From assembly GCF_009708215.1 (NCBI RefSeq), contig NZ_CP046175.1, forward strand, positions 2,542,001 to 2,606,000: a stretch of 64,000 nt of DNA. Direction: 5' to 3'. The DNA is from Occultella kanbiaonis (GTDB lineage: Bacteria; Actinomycetota; Actinomycetes; Actinomycetales; Beutenbergiaceae). Positions 40,906-49,618 of the stretch are shown here, piece by piece; position 1 is the first letter of the stretch; each line of letters opens with the position of its first letter. Made by a program: the position numbers and the translations under genes. The notes below the pieces were generated by a model. It did not search any database and was not told where the DNA came from. It worked only from the letters and a program-made list of their open reading frames with translations.

Positions 40906-41421
40906 TCAGCGGGCGCCGCGGCGCACCGCGTCCGGTTCGCGCACGTCCTCGTCCCGGCGCCGCGGACCGCGGCGGTGGCGGCGCCCGGCATCGACGGCGA
41001 CGGTCGTGGTGGCCGCAAGGAACACCAATTGCAGGATGGTGCGCGGGAGCAGCTCGTCCCACCAGGGCAGCGAGCCGCCCGAGAGGGCAAGGTTCACGTT
41101 CGCGGGGAACATGACGACGAGCAGCAGCGTCAGGCAGGTGGCGGCCGCGGCCACCGTGCGCGGCCAGAGCAGCCCGATCGCCCCGGCGATCTCGGCGAGA
41201 CCGGTCAGGGTCACGACCAGCTCGGGAGCGGGCACCCAGTCGGGCACCATCGCGATCATTTCGGGTCGCATGCCGACGAAGTGCGAACCGCCGGTGAGCA
41301 GGAACATGGCCGCCAGGCCGCCACGGAGAGCGACGGCCGGGCGCCGCGGCGGTCGGACCCGGATCCGCCCGACGACCAGGAGCACGCCCGTCACCGCTAC
41401 CAACACGATCACCGGTTCCAT
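40906..41421 (-). CDS. DoxX family membrane protein
   Basis: A 171-residue protein with four hydrophobic segments. The DoxX pattern is visible in FLLTGGSHFVGM, ELVVTLTGLAEIAGAIGLLWP and VMFPANVNLALSG. DoxX-like proteins are poorly understood and have been linked to redox or sulfur metabolism. AGGAG is eight bases before ATG 41421. A near-consensus promoter with flanking GACAAGTTC repeats lies upstream. It ends in a charged, Arg-rich cytosolic tail. Confidence 0.82.
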   Translation of the reverse strand: MEPVIVLVAVTGVLLVVGRIRVRPPRRPAVALRGGLAAMFLLTGGSHFVGMRPEMIAMVPDWVPAPELVVTLTGLAEIAGAIGLLWPRTVAAAATCLTLLLVVMFPANVNLALSGGSLPWWDELLPRTILQLVFLAATTTVAVDAGRRHRRGPRRRDEDVREPDAVRRGAR

Positions 41422-41470
41422 CTGTCCACTCCTGTGCCTGAGAGTTCATTCGCAGCGGCTCCTCCACGCG

Positions 41471-41516
41471 AACTTGTCGCTGTCTAGATTAGGTGGCACG
41501 CCGAGAACTTGTCAAT
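41471..41516 (-). promoter_or_regulatory. Promoter of the DoxX gene with flanking direct repeats
   Basis: On the minus strand TTGACA (41516-41511), an 18-bp spacer and TAATCT (41492-41487). The nonamer GACAAGTTC occurs twice on the minus strand, overlapping the -35 (41514-41506) and just after the start of transcription (41479-41471), 35 bp apart. Such paired sites suggest cooperative repressor binding. Confidence 0.6.
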
Positions 41517-41582
41517 GACTAGTTCCGTTTGGGGCATGCCCCGACGACGATCGCGGTCGGCTCGAGGCGGAACCCATCGACG

Positions 41583-41598
41583 TCGAACGGATGTGCGA
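41583..41598. promoter_or_regulatory. LexA (SOS) box upstream of dinB
   Basis: TCGAAC-GGAT-GTGCGA differs at one base from the mycobacterial SOS consensus TCGAAC-N4-GTTCGA. It lies immediately before TAGACT (41600-41605), the likely -10 of the polymerase gene, so LexA would block its transcription. Confidence 0.75.
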
Positions 41599-41612
41599 TT
41601 AGACTCGGGTTC

Positions 41613-42875
41613 GTGTTCGTCGGACCGACCATCCTGCATGCCGACCTGGACGCGTTCTACGCGTCGGTCGAGCAACTGCTGGACCCTGCGCTGCGGGGTC
41701 GGCCGATCGCCGTCGGCGGCAGTGCGCACGGCGGCGTCGTGCTCGCGGCGTCTTACGAGGCGAAGGCGTTCGGCGTGCAGGGCGGGATGCCGGGCTGGCG
41801 GGCCGCCCGGCTGTGCCCGGAGCTGGTCTTCGTGCGCGGGAACTTCTCGAGGTACCAGCCGTTGGCGGACCAGGTCATGGACATCCTCGGGGACCTGACC
41901 CCGGCCGTGCAGCGGATCTCGATCGATGAGGCGTTCCTGGACGTGTCCGGTTCCGTGCATCTGTTCGGGCCGCCCGGCGTGATCGGCGCCCGGCTGCGCG
42001 CCCGGGTGCGGGCCGAGGTCGGACTCGCGATCTCGGTCGGGGCCGCCCGCACCAAGCACCTCGCGAAGGTTGCCTCCCAGGTGGCCAAGCCCGACGGGCT
42101 GGTGGTGGTCGAACCGGAGCGGGAGCGGGAGTTCCTCGAGCCGTTGCCGGTCGCGCTGATGTGGGGCGTCGGACCGGTGACCCAGCAGCACCTGGCCGAT
42201 CGTGGCATCCACACCATCGGTGAGCTAGGGCAGGCCACCCCGGCGATGCTGCGCTCCCTGCTCGGCCCGGCCGCCGGCGAGCGGCTGCACGCCCTCGCCC
42301 ACAACGAGGACCCCCGGCGGGTGTCCTCGGGTCAGCGGGCCCGGTCCGTCGGCGCCCAGTCCGCTCTCGGACGGAGGGAGCCGACGGCGGAGCTCGTCCG
42401 ATCCGTGCTCGGTCACCTGGCGGAGCGGGTCGGTGGGCGGATGCGCGCGAAGGCCCGGGCCGGGCGCACCATCACCGTGCGGGTGCGCCTCGCAGGAATG
42501 CGGACCGTGACCCGATCGAGCACCCTTGGCGCGCCCGTCTCGTCCACGCTCACGATCACCGAGGTGGCGGAGCGTCTCGTCTGGCAGGCGCTCGGCGACC
42601 AGGGGGAGCCGGTGCCCGAGGTGAGCCTGCTCGCGATCTCGGTCTCCAACCTCGGTCCCCAGCACGGTGTGCAGCTCGAACTGCCGCTCGGCACCGAGGA
42701 CCCGTGGCGGCCCGGCTCGGCGATCGGCTCGGCCCGGTGGGCACTCGACGCCTCGATGGATGCCGCCCGGGCGAGGTTCGGCAAGAACGCGGTCGGCTAC
42801 CTGCCTGCCACGCTGGGTCGGGGCGCAGGTGTGCCGGACGACTTCCGCGAGCTGGCCGAGAAGGATCTCGGGTGA
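41613..42875 (+). CDS. dinB: DNA polymerase IV (Y-family)
   Basis: A 420-residue translesion polymerase. Metal-binding DLD in HADLDAFYASVEQ, with Tyr16 as the steric gate, and Asp/Glu in RISIDEAFLD. The thumb HhH region, little-finger domain and a C-terminal clamp-binding motif QLELPL are present. GTG 41613 lies seven bases after the -10 TAGACT and has no ribosome site, so a leaderless start is likely; a longer reading from 41529 would cross the LexA box and the promoter. Expected to be DNA-damage inducible. Confidence 0.92.
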   Translation: MFVGPTILHADLDAFYASVEQLLDPALRGRPIAVGGSAHGGVVLAASYEAKAFGVQGGMPGWRAARLCPELVFVRGNFSRYQPLADQVMDILGDLTPAVQRISIDEAFLDVSGSVHLFGPPGVIGARLRARVRAEVGLAISVGAARTKHLAKVASQVAKPDGLVVVEPEREREFLEPLPVALMWGVGPVTQQHLADRGIHTIGELGQATPAMLRSLLGPAAGERLHALAHNEDPRRVSSGQRARSVGAQSALGRREPTAELVRSVLGHLAERVGGRMRAKARAGRTITVRVRLAGMRTVTRSSTLGAPVSSTLTITEVAERLVWQALGDQGEPVPEVSLLAISVSNLGPQHGVQLELPLGTEDPWRPGSAIGSARWALDASMDAARARFGKNAVGYLPATLGRGAGVPDDFRELAEKDLG

Positions 42876-42923
42876 GTGCGGGTCACCGGTCGCTGTCCCG
42901 GCCCGCCGGGCGGCGGGCCGGGT

Positions 42924-43568
42924 TCAGGACATCACGGCCCGCTCGGCGAGGACCGCGGCACCCTCGCCGGTGAGCTCCGCGCAGTAGTCGACGCGACCGG
43001 TCATCGCCATGATCAGCGCGAGCGTCGATCCGACCACGGGCGCACCGGAGCCCGCCTCGAAGTCGGAGTCGTCGGCCCGCAGGTGCAGTCCGCCGATCCG
43101 GCCCTTCGCCACGACCACCTGGTCCGTGCCGGCGTAGTACCGGGCCAACGTGACGAGCGTGTCCGTGGGGAACGCCCGAACCAGACCGAGCGGACGGCGG
43201 ATGTCGCTGCCATGCACGATCGTCTCGCCGAGGATCGCCGGGCGCGGCAGCGGGGGAGTCGTGGTGCCGCCGCGGACGGCGTTGAAGCGCGCCAGCGTGT
43301 CCGCCCCGGACGACCCGAGCTGCTCGTCCAGGCGCATCCGGACCTGCTTGTCGAAGTCGAATCGGCACCGGACCACCCCGGCGAACCACCGGATCCCGTT
43401 CAGGCTGGCGCCCGCGGTCAGGTGGGCAAGCACTTCCCGCACGGTCAGGCCCGCGCACAGGGAGGGGGTCCGCCAGGCATCCTCGTCGAGGTCGGCGACG
43501 TCGGCCGCGAGGGCGGCTCGTTCAGCGTGGATCAGGGGCCAGATGCCGGTCCGGTCGGTGCGCGCCAC
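42924..43568 (-). CDS. Maleylpyruvate isomerase-like, mycothiol-dependent DinB-fold protein
   Basis: A 214-residue protein with the MDMPI N-terminal four-helix fold: IWPLIHAERAALAADV, SLCAGLTVREVLAHLTAG and ETIVHGSDIRRPLG supply the three His that bind metal in this family. Members use mycothiol as cofactor or thiol acceptor. GTG 43568 is chosen because GGGAGGG (43577-43583) lies eight bases upstream and the match to the family begins immediately. It is divergent from the flavoprotein gene. Confidence 0.85.
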   Translation of the reverse strand: MARTDRTGIWPLIHAERAALAADVADLDEDAWRTPSLCAGLTVREVLAHLTAGASLNGIRWFAGVVRCRFDFDKQVRMRLDEQLGSSGADTLARFNAVRGGTTTPPLPRPAILGETIVHGSDIRRPLGLVRAFPTDTLVTLARYYAGTDQVVVAKGRIGGLHLRADDSDFEAGSGAPVVGSTLALIMAMTGRVDYCAELTGEGAAVLAERAVMS

Positions 43569-43697
43569 ACCCGGTACCCTCCCGCGCCCTGCCACCGGTG
43601 TCCAGGGACCTTGGGCCCAGGGCCGTGTCACGTCCTCGGACGTAGCGTGGTCATAGAGGTGACAGGTTCCGACTCTCCGACCCGAAGGACCCATCCC

Positions 43698-45428
43698 ATG
43701 CCTGCAGCCGAACGTCGCGTCTCCACCTCCGTCCTCGTGATCGGGACGGGTGGCTCCGGACTGCGGGCCGCCATCGAGCTCGCCGAGTCCGGTGTCGATG
43801 TGCTCGCGGTCGGCAAGCGGCCGCGAATGGACGCCCACACCGCGCTCGCCGCCGGCGGGATCAACGCCGCGCTCGGCACCATGGACCCGCAGGACAGCTG
43901 GCGTCAGCACGCGGCCGACACCATCAAGGAGAGCTACTACCTGGCGAACCCGCACACCGTGGAGATCGTCACCAAGGGCGCCGGCCAGGGGATCGCGGAC
44001 CTGGAGCGCTACGGCATGGCGTTCGCCCGCGAGGACGACGGCCGGATCTCGCAGCGGTACTTCGGCGCACACACCTACCGGCGGACCGCGTTCGCCGGCG
44101 ACTACACGGGCCTGGAGATCCAGCGGACCCTGGTCCGCCGGGCGGAGCAGCTCGACGTCCCGATCCTCGACGGGGTGTACATCACCCGGCTCCTGGTCCG
44201 GGACAACGTGGTGTTCGGCGCGTACGGGTTCGGCCTCGAGGACGGCACCCGCTACCTCATCCACGCCGACGCGGTCATCCTCGCCGCCGGCGGGCACACC
44301 CGGATCTGGCGCCGCACGTCCTCCCGTCGGGACGAGAACACGGGCGACTCGTTCAGGCTCGCCGTGGAGGCGGGCGGCCGGCTGCGGGATCCCGAACTCG
44401 TGCAGTTCCACCCCTCCGGCATCCTCGAACCGCAGAACGCGGCCGGCACCCTCGTCTCCGAGGCGGCACGTGGGGAGGGCGGGATCCTCCGCAACGGTCT
44501 CGGTGAGCGGTTCATGTCCCGCTACGACCCGGAGCGGATGGAACTGTCCACCCGCGACCGGGTTGCGCTGGCCGCCTACACGGAGATCAGCGAGGGCCGC
44601 GGCACCGCGAACGGCGGGGTGTGGCTCGACGTGTCCCATCTCCCGCGCGAGACGATCATGACGCGGCTGCCACGGGTGTACCAGACCCTGTTGGAGCTGC
44701 AGATGCTCGACATCACGACGAGCCCGATCGAGATCGCACCCACCGCGCACTACTCGATGGGCGGGGTCTGGGTGCGTCCGGAGGACCACGGCACCGACGT
44801 CGACGGGCTCTACGCGATCGGGGAGGCCTCCAGTGGGCTGCACGGCGCCAACAGGCTCGGCGGGAACTCCTTGATCGAACTGCTCGTGTTCGGGCGGATC
44901 GTCGGGCAGGCCGCGGCCGCGTACTCGGCCGGACTCGAGGCGCAGCACCGGTCCGCGGACGCCGTCGTCCGGGCCCGGTCCGAGATCGACGACCTGCTGG
45001 CCGCCGAGGGCACGGAGAACGTGCGTGCCCTGCAGCGGGCGATCCGGAACACGATGACCGAGTACGCCGGCGTGGTCCGCAACGAGGAGGGCCTGCGCGC
45101 CGGCCTGGCCGAGCTCGACGCGATCGAGGCGCGGATCGAGGACGTCGGCATCCACCCGGACATCGCCGGCTACGCCGATCTCGCCCACGCGTTCGACCTC
45201 AAGGCCTCCGCGCTGGCGGCCCGCGCGACCCTGGCGGCGGCGCTGGAGCGCCGGGAGTCCCGTGGCTGCCACAACCGCAGTGACTACCCGGACCAGGATC
45301 CCGAACTGCAGGTCAACCTGGTCTGGTCCCCGGGGGCGGGCGTGGTAGCCGAACCGGTCCCACCGGTGTCGGCGGAGATCGCCGAACTCATCGGGGACGT
45401 GAGCCAGGAAGGCAAACTCGTCGAGTAG
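43698..45428 (+). CDS. Stand-alone succinate dehydrogenase/fumarate reductase-type flavoprotein
   Basis: A 576-residue FAD protein. VLVIGTGGSGLRAAIELAESG binds FAD, AGGINAALG is the covalent-FAD region found in SdhA/FrdA, and FHPSGIL, RGEGGILRN, APTAHYSMGG and HGANRLGGNSLIELLVFGR are active-site blocks. The family includes SdhA, FrdA and L-aspartate oxidase. There is no iron-sulfur or membrane-anchor gene next to it and no nadA/nadC, so I leave the reaction open. GAAGGA eight bases before ATG 43698. Confidence 0.85.
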   Translation: MPAAERRVSTSVLVIGTGGSGLRAAIELAESGVDVLAVGKRPRMDAHTALAAGGINAALGTMDPQDSWRQHAADTIKESYYLANPHTVEIVTKGAGQGIADLERYGMAFAREDDGRISQRYFGAHTYRRTAFAGDYTGLEIQRTLVRRAEQLDVPILDGVYITRLLVRDNVVFGAYGFGLEDGTRYLIHADAVILAAGGHTRIWRRTSSRRDENTGDSFRLAVEAGGRLRDPELVQFHPSGILEPQNAAGTLVSEAARGEGGILRNGLGERFMSRYDPERMELSTRDRVALAAYTEISEGRGTANGGVWLDVSHLPRETIMTRLPRVYQTLLELQMLDITTSPIEIAPTAHYSMGGVWVRPEDHGTDVDGLYAIGEASSGLHGANRLGGNSLIELLVFGRIVGQAAAAYSAGLEAQHRSADAVVRARSEIDDLLAAEGTENVRALQRAIRNTMTEYAGVVRNEEGLRAGLAELDAIEARIEDVGIHPDIAGYADLAHAFDLKASALAARATLAAALERRESRGCHNRSDYPDQDPELQVNLVWSPGAGVVAEPVPPVSAEIAELIGDVSQEGKLVE

Positions 45429-45444
45429 CCGCCAAGATGGACCC

Positions 45445-46374
45445 ATGTTGACCCTTCCCATCCACGGCACCGACCTGCACTCCTCCAACGTGGTGCTTGG
45501 CTTGATGCGTATCGAGCGACTCCGTGACGACGAGATCCGCCACCTCGTGGCAGCGGCCCGCGATGCCGGCGTGAACACGTTCGACCACGCGGACATCTAC
45601 GGGGGCCAGCGGCACGGGTGCGAGCAACGGTTCGGTGACGCGATCAGCCTCAGCCCGTCCGAGCGCGAGTCCGTGGTCATCCAGTCGAAGGTCGGGATCC
45701 GGCACGGCTTCTACGACTTCAGCAAGGCCCACATCGTCCGCTCGGTCGAGGAGTCGCTGCTCGCCCTGCGCACCGAGTACCTCGACCTGTTGCTGTTGCA
45801 CCGACCGGACACCCTGATGGAACCGGATGAGGTCGCCGAGGCCTTCGACGAGCTCCAGTCCAGCGGGAAGGTCCGCAACTTCGGGGTCTCCAACCACACG
45901 CCCGGCCAGATCGAGGTGCTGCGCCGCTCGGTACGCCAGCCGCTGGTGGTGAACCAGGTACAGCTGAGCCTCGTCCACGCGCCGCTGATCGCGAGCGGGC
46001 TCTCCGCGAACGTGGCGCACCTGGAGCAGTCGATCGACCGCGGCAGTGGGATCCTCGACCACGCCCGGCTCAGCCGGATGACCCTGCAGGCATGGTCGCC
46101 GTTCCAGAGCGGGTTCGACTCCGGGGTGTTCCTCGGCGACCGAGAGCACTTCGGCCCCCTCAACGACGAGATCGACGACCTGGCGGATGCCTATCGGGTA
46201 CCCGCGGCTGCGATCGCCGTCGCCTGGATCACCCGACACCCCGCGAACATGCAGGTGGTGCTCGGTACCACCAACCCCGAACGGGTGGCGGACGCCGCGG
46301 CGGGCTCGGAGATCCCGCTGACCCGGGAGGAGTGGTATCGGCTGTTCACCGCGGCGGGCCACGCCCTACCCTGA
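45445..46374 (+). CDS. Aldo/keto reductase (YdhF-like)
   Basis: A 309-residue AKR. NTFDHADIYGG has Asp and Tyr of the catalytic tetrad, VVIQSKVGIR the Lys and LLLLHRPDTLMEP the His; VSNHTPGQIE and VLGTTNPERVADA are also conserved. Likely NADPH-dependent reduction of a carbonyl; substrate unknown. It follows the flavoprotein with a 16-bp gap, so both may be co-transcribed. The YqeY remnant continues in the same frame directly after its TGA. Confidence 0.88.
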   Translation: MLTLPIHGTDLHSSNVVLGLMRIERLRDDEIRHLVAAARDAGVNTFDHADIYGGQRHGCEQRFGDAISLSPSERESVVIQSKVGIRHGFYDFSKAHIVRSVEESLLALRTEYLDLLLLHRPDTLMEPDEVAEAFDELQSSGKVRNFGVSNHTPGQIEVLRRSVRQPLVVNQVQLSLVHAPLIASGLSANVAHLEQSIDRGSGILDHARLSRMTLQAWSPFQSGFDSGVFLGDREHFGPLNDEIDDLADAYRVPAAAIAVAWITRHPANMQVVLGTTNPERVADAAAGSEIPLTREEWYRLFTAAGHALP

Positions 46375-46383
46375 GGCGCCGCC

Positions 46384-46575
46384 GTCGGGCTGGGCGCCGC
46401 GGAAACGGCCCGCCGAGACCTGAGCGAGGCCGACGTCGCCGCGATCGTCGCGCGGGAGGTGCGCGAGCGCACCGACGCGGATCTCGAGTACGAGGCGGCC
46501 GGGCGGACCGAAGGCAGCGCGCGGCTCCGCGAGGAGGCGCAGGTGCTCAGCCGCTACCTGGACGCGACCGGGTGA
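46384..46575 (+). pseudogene. YqeY (GatB/YqeY domain) 3' remnant
   Basis: The frame encodes 63 residues, including DLSEADVAAIVAREVRERT and ARLREEAQVLSRYLDATG, matching the C-terminal half of YqeY-like GatB-tail proteins of about 150 residues. No start codon exists at its 5' end; the first upstream in-frame codon boundary is the stop of the aldo/keto reductase gene. It appears to be a truncated, untranslated relic. Confidence 0.6.
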
Positions 46576-46588
46576 GGGACCCGGCCGC

Positions 46589-48133
46589 TCACTTCTTCGT
46601 CCAGCGCACCGTGCCGGAGGGGTCCACGAGCCGGCCGATCCTGGTGCCGCTGGCGACGACCGAATAGCCGACCGGCAGCACGAAGTACTTGGCCAGGTTC
46701 CTGTTCCGCCGGTGCAGGTCACGCCCGCGCAGGAGCTCGAAGTCGGTCGCTGCCGGCGAGCCGACGACCCAGCCGCCGAAGTCGCCGTCGGGCTGGGTCC
46801 GGGTCATGGCGATCTCCGGGGCGGTCAGGTCGGTGCCGGCGGCGACACGGACCGTCCTATTGAAGTTGACCGGACTCCACGTCGCGTCCTTGAGGTACCG
46901 GTAGATCGCGGTCTGCTCGTGTCGTAGCCGCGCGGCCGGGGTCAGGTCCCACTGGTTGGCGGAGTCGCGGTCGGCGTTGATATTCGTCTGGCTCACCCGG
47001 TAGCCCCCGTCGACGGCGTGCATCGAGTGCCACCAGAAGGCGCCCCAGAAGGTGCCGAGGTCCTTGATCGAGCCGGCGTGCAGGTTGCCGATGAAGCCGA
47101 CGATCGCCTCGGCCTCCTTGCGGAACTGCGGATCGGCCTCACCCGCGAACGACTGCCCGAACAGGGTGACGGTGAACTTCTCGCGCGTCGGGGTCGTCGG
47201 GGTGTCCGGGGGTGGCGGTTCGTCCTGGGTCGAGGCGGCTTGGACAGGCACTGCCTGAACCGGCACTGCCTGAACCGGCTGAACCGGCACTGCCTGAACC
47301 GCCTGAACCGGCTGAATCGGCACCGCCTGAACCGGCCGAACCTGTGCGCCCGCGCCGAACAGCGGACGCCCGACGAGGCGCAGGCCCTCGAGCATGCTCG
47401 CGCCCCGGAGCGAGGGGTCGCTGTCCAGCCGTCGGCGACCCTCCGGTGGGAGGTGCCAGGCGCCGGCGATCAGCCCGCCGCTGAACATCACGAAATGGTC
47501 GAACGGCAGCATCAGCGGCGCGGCCAGGTACGGCGCGAACGAGACCAGTGCAGCCGCCGGTACCTCCACCAGGTCGGCCTGCGCACCCGTCGCCGGACCG
47601 GCGTTCGCGAGCATCCACCCGGTCAGCCGGGTTCCGTCCTCGCGCTTCGTCGCACCGCTGATCCGCTCGAGGTAGAGCGGCGGGGCGGCGCCGGCGATGA
47701 TCGTGTCCACGATGCCGCGCTGGCAGGACACCACGGACGCCGGCGTGATCGGGTCCATCTCCGTACCGGTCGCATCGCGGAACCGTTGCTGGATCCCGTG
47801 GATCCACAGCGGGAGGGTCAGGTCGGGTGTGGTGTCGGCCAGCGGGTTCCGCCGGTAGTCCGCACCCAGGAGCGTGAAGGCGCCGGCACCGATCTCCTGG
47901 ATGATGTACGGGCTGAACCCGACATGGATCGGGAAGCCCGCGAGGTTGCGCAGCGTGGCGCCGTACCCGGCAAAGTGCCCGAGGAACGAGTTCGCATGGT
48001 CCGCGAGCTCGGGAGCCGCCCGCACCGTGATGCGGACCCCGTCCGCCCAGTGGTCGAACTGCTGCGGCGCGCTCTGCGGCGGCGTGCCCGGGAAACCCCC
48101 GAGGTGTGCCGCTCCGGCCGTACTCTCGCTCAC
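46589..48133 (-). CDS. Unrecognised two-domain protein with Val-Gln-Pro repeat linker
   Basis: A 514-residue protein I cannot assign. Residues 25-260 form one domain (FDHWADGVRITVRAAPELAD, FSPYIIQEIGAGAFTLLGA, MDPITPASVVSCQRGIVD), then residues 264-300 are a low-complexity linker of VQAVPVQP-type repeats, and residues 318-514 a second domain with many aromatic residues (GTFWGAFWWHSMHAVDGGYR, GDFGGWVVGSPAATDFELLR). No signal peptide or membrane segment is obvious. The GTG start at 48133 lacks a strong ribosome site. Its neighbours give no functional clue; it is divergent from an MFS exporter. Confidence 0.75.
   Translation of the reverse strand: MSESTAGAAHLGGFPGTPPQSAPQQFDHWADGVRITVRAAPELADHANSFLGHFAGYGATLRNLAGFPIHVGFSPYIIQEIGAGAFTLLGADYRRNPLADTTPDLTLPLWIHGIQQRFRDATGTEMDPITPASVVSCQRGIVDTIIAGAAPPLYLERISGATKREDGTRLTGWMLANAGPATGAQADLVEVPAAALVSFAPYLAAPLMLPFDHFVMFSGGLIAGAWHLPPEGRRRLDSDPSLRGASMLEGLRLVGRPLFGAGAQVRPVQAVPIQPVQAVQAVPVQPVQAVPVQAVPVQAASTQDEPPPPDTPTTPTREKFTVTLFGQSFAGEADPQFRKEAEAIVGFIGNLHAGSIKDLGTFWGAFWWHSMHAVDGGYRVSQTNINADRDSANQWDLTPAARLRHEQTAIYRYLKDATWSPVNFNRTVRVAAGTDLTAPEIAMTRTQPDGDFGGWVVGSPAATDFELLRGRDLHRRNRNLAKYFVLPVGYSVVASGTRIGRLVDPSGTVRWTKK
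47234..47344 (-). repeat. Coding repeats for the Val-Gln-Pro linker
   Basis: Near-tandem copies of GGCACTGCCTGAACC (plus strand, for example 47247-47261, 47262-47276 and 47286-47300) and shortened variants encode VQAVPVQP-like units. The reading frame is kept through all copies. Copy number could vary by slippage. Confidence 0.7.
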
Positions 48134-48236
48134 GTATGGTCCCCGATGTCGACGATCGCTTGCCTGATCCCCAGGCCACCGCCACGGCGCCGGACCCGGC
48201 CCGAGCCTACCTATCCCCGCGCGCTAGGCTGCCGAC

Positions 48237-49598
48237 GTGACGCGCGAACAGCGCCTGGTGCTTGCGATCGCCGTGCTCGGATCGTTCGTTTCGTTCCTGG
48301 ACGGCACGCTCGCGACCGTCGCGCTGCCCGCGATCCGCGACGAACTGGGTGGAGGCCTCAGCTCACAGCAGTGGATCGTCGACGCGTACCTGATCACGCT
48401 CGGGGCTCTCATCCTGATCGCCGGGTCCCTCTCCGACGTGTACGGGCGCCTCGTGGTGCTGCGGGTGGGCCTGATCGGGTTCGGTGTCACGTCGGTCCTG
48501 ATCGCCGTCGCGCCGACGGTCGAGTTCATCGTGGTGATGCGTGCGCTCCAGGGTGTCGCCGGTGCGCTCCTGGTGCCGAGTTCGCTCGCCCTGATCATGT
48601 CCAACTTCTCGGGCGCTGCGCAGGCGCGCGCGATCGGGTCGTGGACGGGGTGGACGTCGGTGGCCCAGCTCGCCGGGCCACTGGTCGGCGGTGGGTTCAT
48701 CGATCTGGTCTCCTGGCGCGCGGCGTTCCTGGTGAACGTGCTGCCGATCGGGGTCTGCCTGTACCTGCTCGGGCGGCTCGAGCAGCGTGACGTCCGTCGC
48801 CCCGACGCCACGATCGACTACCCGGGCGCGGTGCTGGCCGTCCTGGGCCTTGGCGGCACGGTGTTCGCTCTCATCGAGCACGGGAACCTGGGCTGGTCAC
48901 ACCCGGCGATCTGGGTCCCGATGGCCGTCGGCGTCATCTCCCTTGCCCTGTTCCTGCACCGGCAGGCGACCACGGCCCAACCGATCATGCCGCTCGGGCT
49001 GTTCCGGGCGCGCAACTTCGCCTGGGGGAACCTCGCGACCACGTTCGTCTACGCCGCCCTGAGCCTGTCCGGGTTCGTGATCGTCGTCTACCTGCAGCAG
49101 GAGGCCGGCTTCGGTGCCACCCTCGCGGGGCTCGCCACGATCCCGACGACGATCCTGATGATCGCCCTGTCCTCGACGTTCGGGCGGCTGGCCGGACGGT
49201 TCGGGCCGCGGCTGTTCATGACCGTCGGACCACTGCTCGCCGGCGCCGGGTTCCTGCTGATGCTGAGCGTCACCGAGCCGCTGAACTACTGGACCCAGAT
49301 GTTGCCCGGCGTGATCGTGTTCGGGCTTGGCCTGAGCATCACCGTGGCCCCGCTGACGTCCGCGGTGCTCGGCGCCGTGGCTTCCGAGCGTGCCGGCATC
49401 GCCTCGGCCGTCAACAACGCGATCGCCCGCGTGGCCGGGCTGGTCGCGGTGGCGATGATCGGCGTGATCGTCGGCGGAGCGCTCGACCTGGCCGGGTTCT
49501 ACCGCGGACTCGTGGTCAGCGCCGTCCTGATGGGGATCGGTGCGACGTTCTCCTGGATCGGCATCAGAACCCCGACGGCGGAGCCCACCGAGCGCTGA
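48237..49598 (+). CDS. MFS exporter, DHA2 (EmrB/QacA-like)
   Basis: A 453-residue carrier with about fourteen hydrophobic segments. FLDGTLATVALPAI is the first-segment motif D1 and LSSQQWIVDAYLI follows; SLSDVYGRLVVLRVGL is motif A and GPLVGGGFIDLVSWRAAFLVN motif C, typical of drug/proton antiporters. Probably efflux of a toxic compound. TAGGCT at 48225-48230 lies six bases before GTG 48237 and no ribosome site exists, suggesting a leaderless mRNA. Confidence 0.9.
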   Translation: MTREQRLVLAIAVLGSFVSFLDGTLATVALPAIRDELGGGLSSQQWIVDAYLITLGALILIAGSLSDVYGRLVVLRVGLIGFGVTSVLIAVAPTVEFIVVMRALQGVAGALLVPSSLALIMSNFSGAAQARAIGSWTGWTSVAQLAGPLVGGGFIDLVSWRAAFLVNVLPIGVCLYLLGRLEQRDVRRPDATIDYPGAVLAVLGLGGTVFALIEHGNLGWSHPAIWVPMAVGVISLALFLHRQATTAQPIMPLGLFRARNFAWGNLATTFVYAALSLSGFVIVVYLQQEAGFGATLAGLATIPTTILMIALSSTFGRLAGRFGPRLFMTVGPLLAGAGFLLMLSVTEPLNYWTQMLPGVIVFGLGLSITVAPLTSAVLGAVASERAGIASAVNNAIARVAGLVAVAMIGVIVGGALDLAGFYRGLVVSAVLMGIGATFSWIGIRTPTAEPTER

Positions 49599-49618
49599 CG
49601 CGTCACCTTCCGTGGGGC

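Noticed and set aside
41429-41460. Second glycine riboswitch upstream of the DoxX gene
   Set aside because: Only the 3' CTCTCAGG-like segment is present; the CACCGAAGG core and 5' GGAGAG strand are missing and the predicted transcript start leaves too little RNA. I kept it only as a curiosity in the findings.
42924-45596. An 890-residue minus-strand frame opposite the flavoprotein gene
   Set aside because: High-GC shadow; only the last 214 residues match a protein family (MDMPI), with a good ribosome site at its own GTG.
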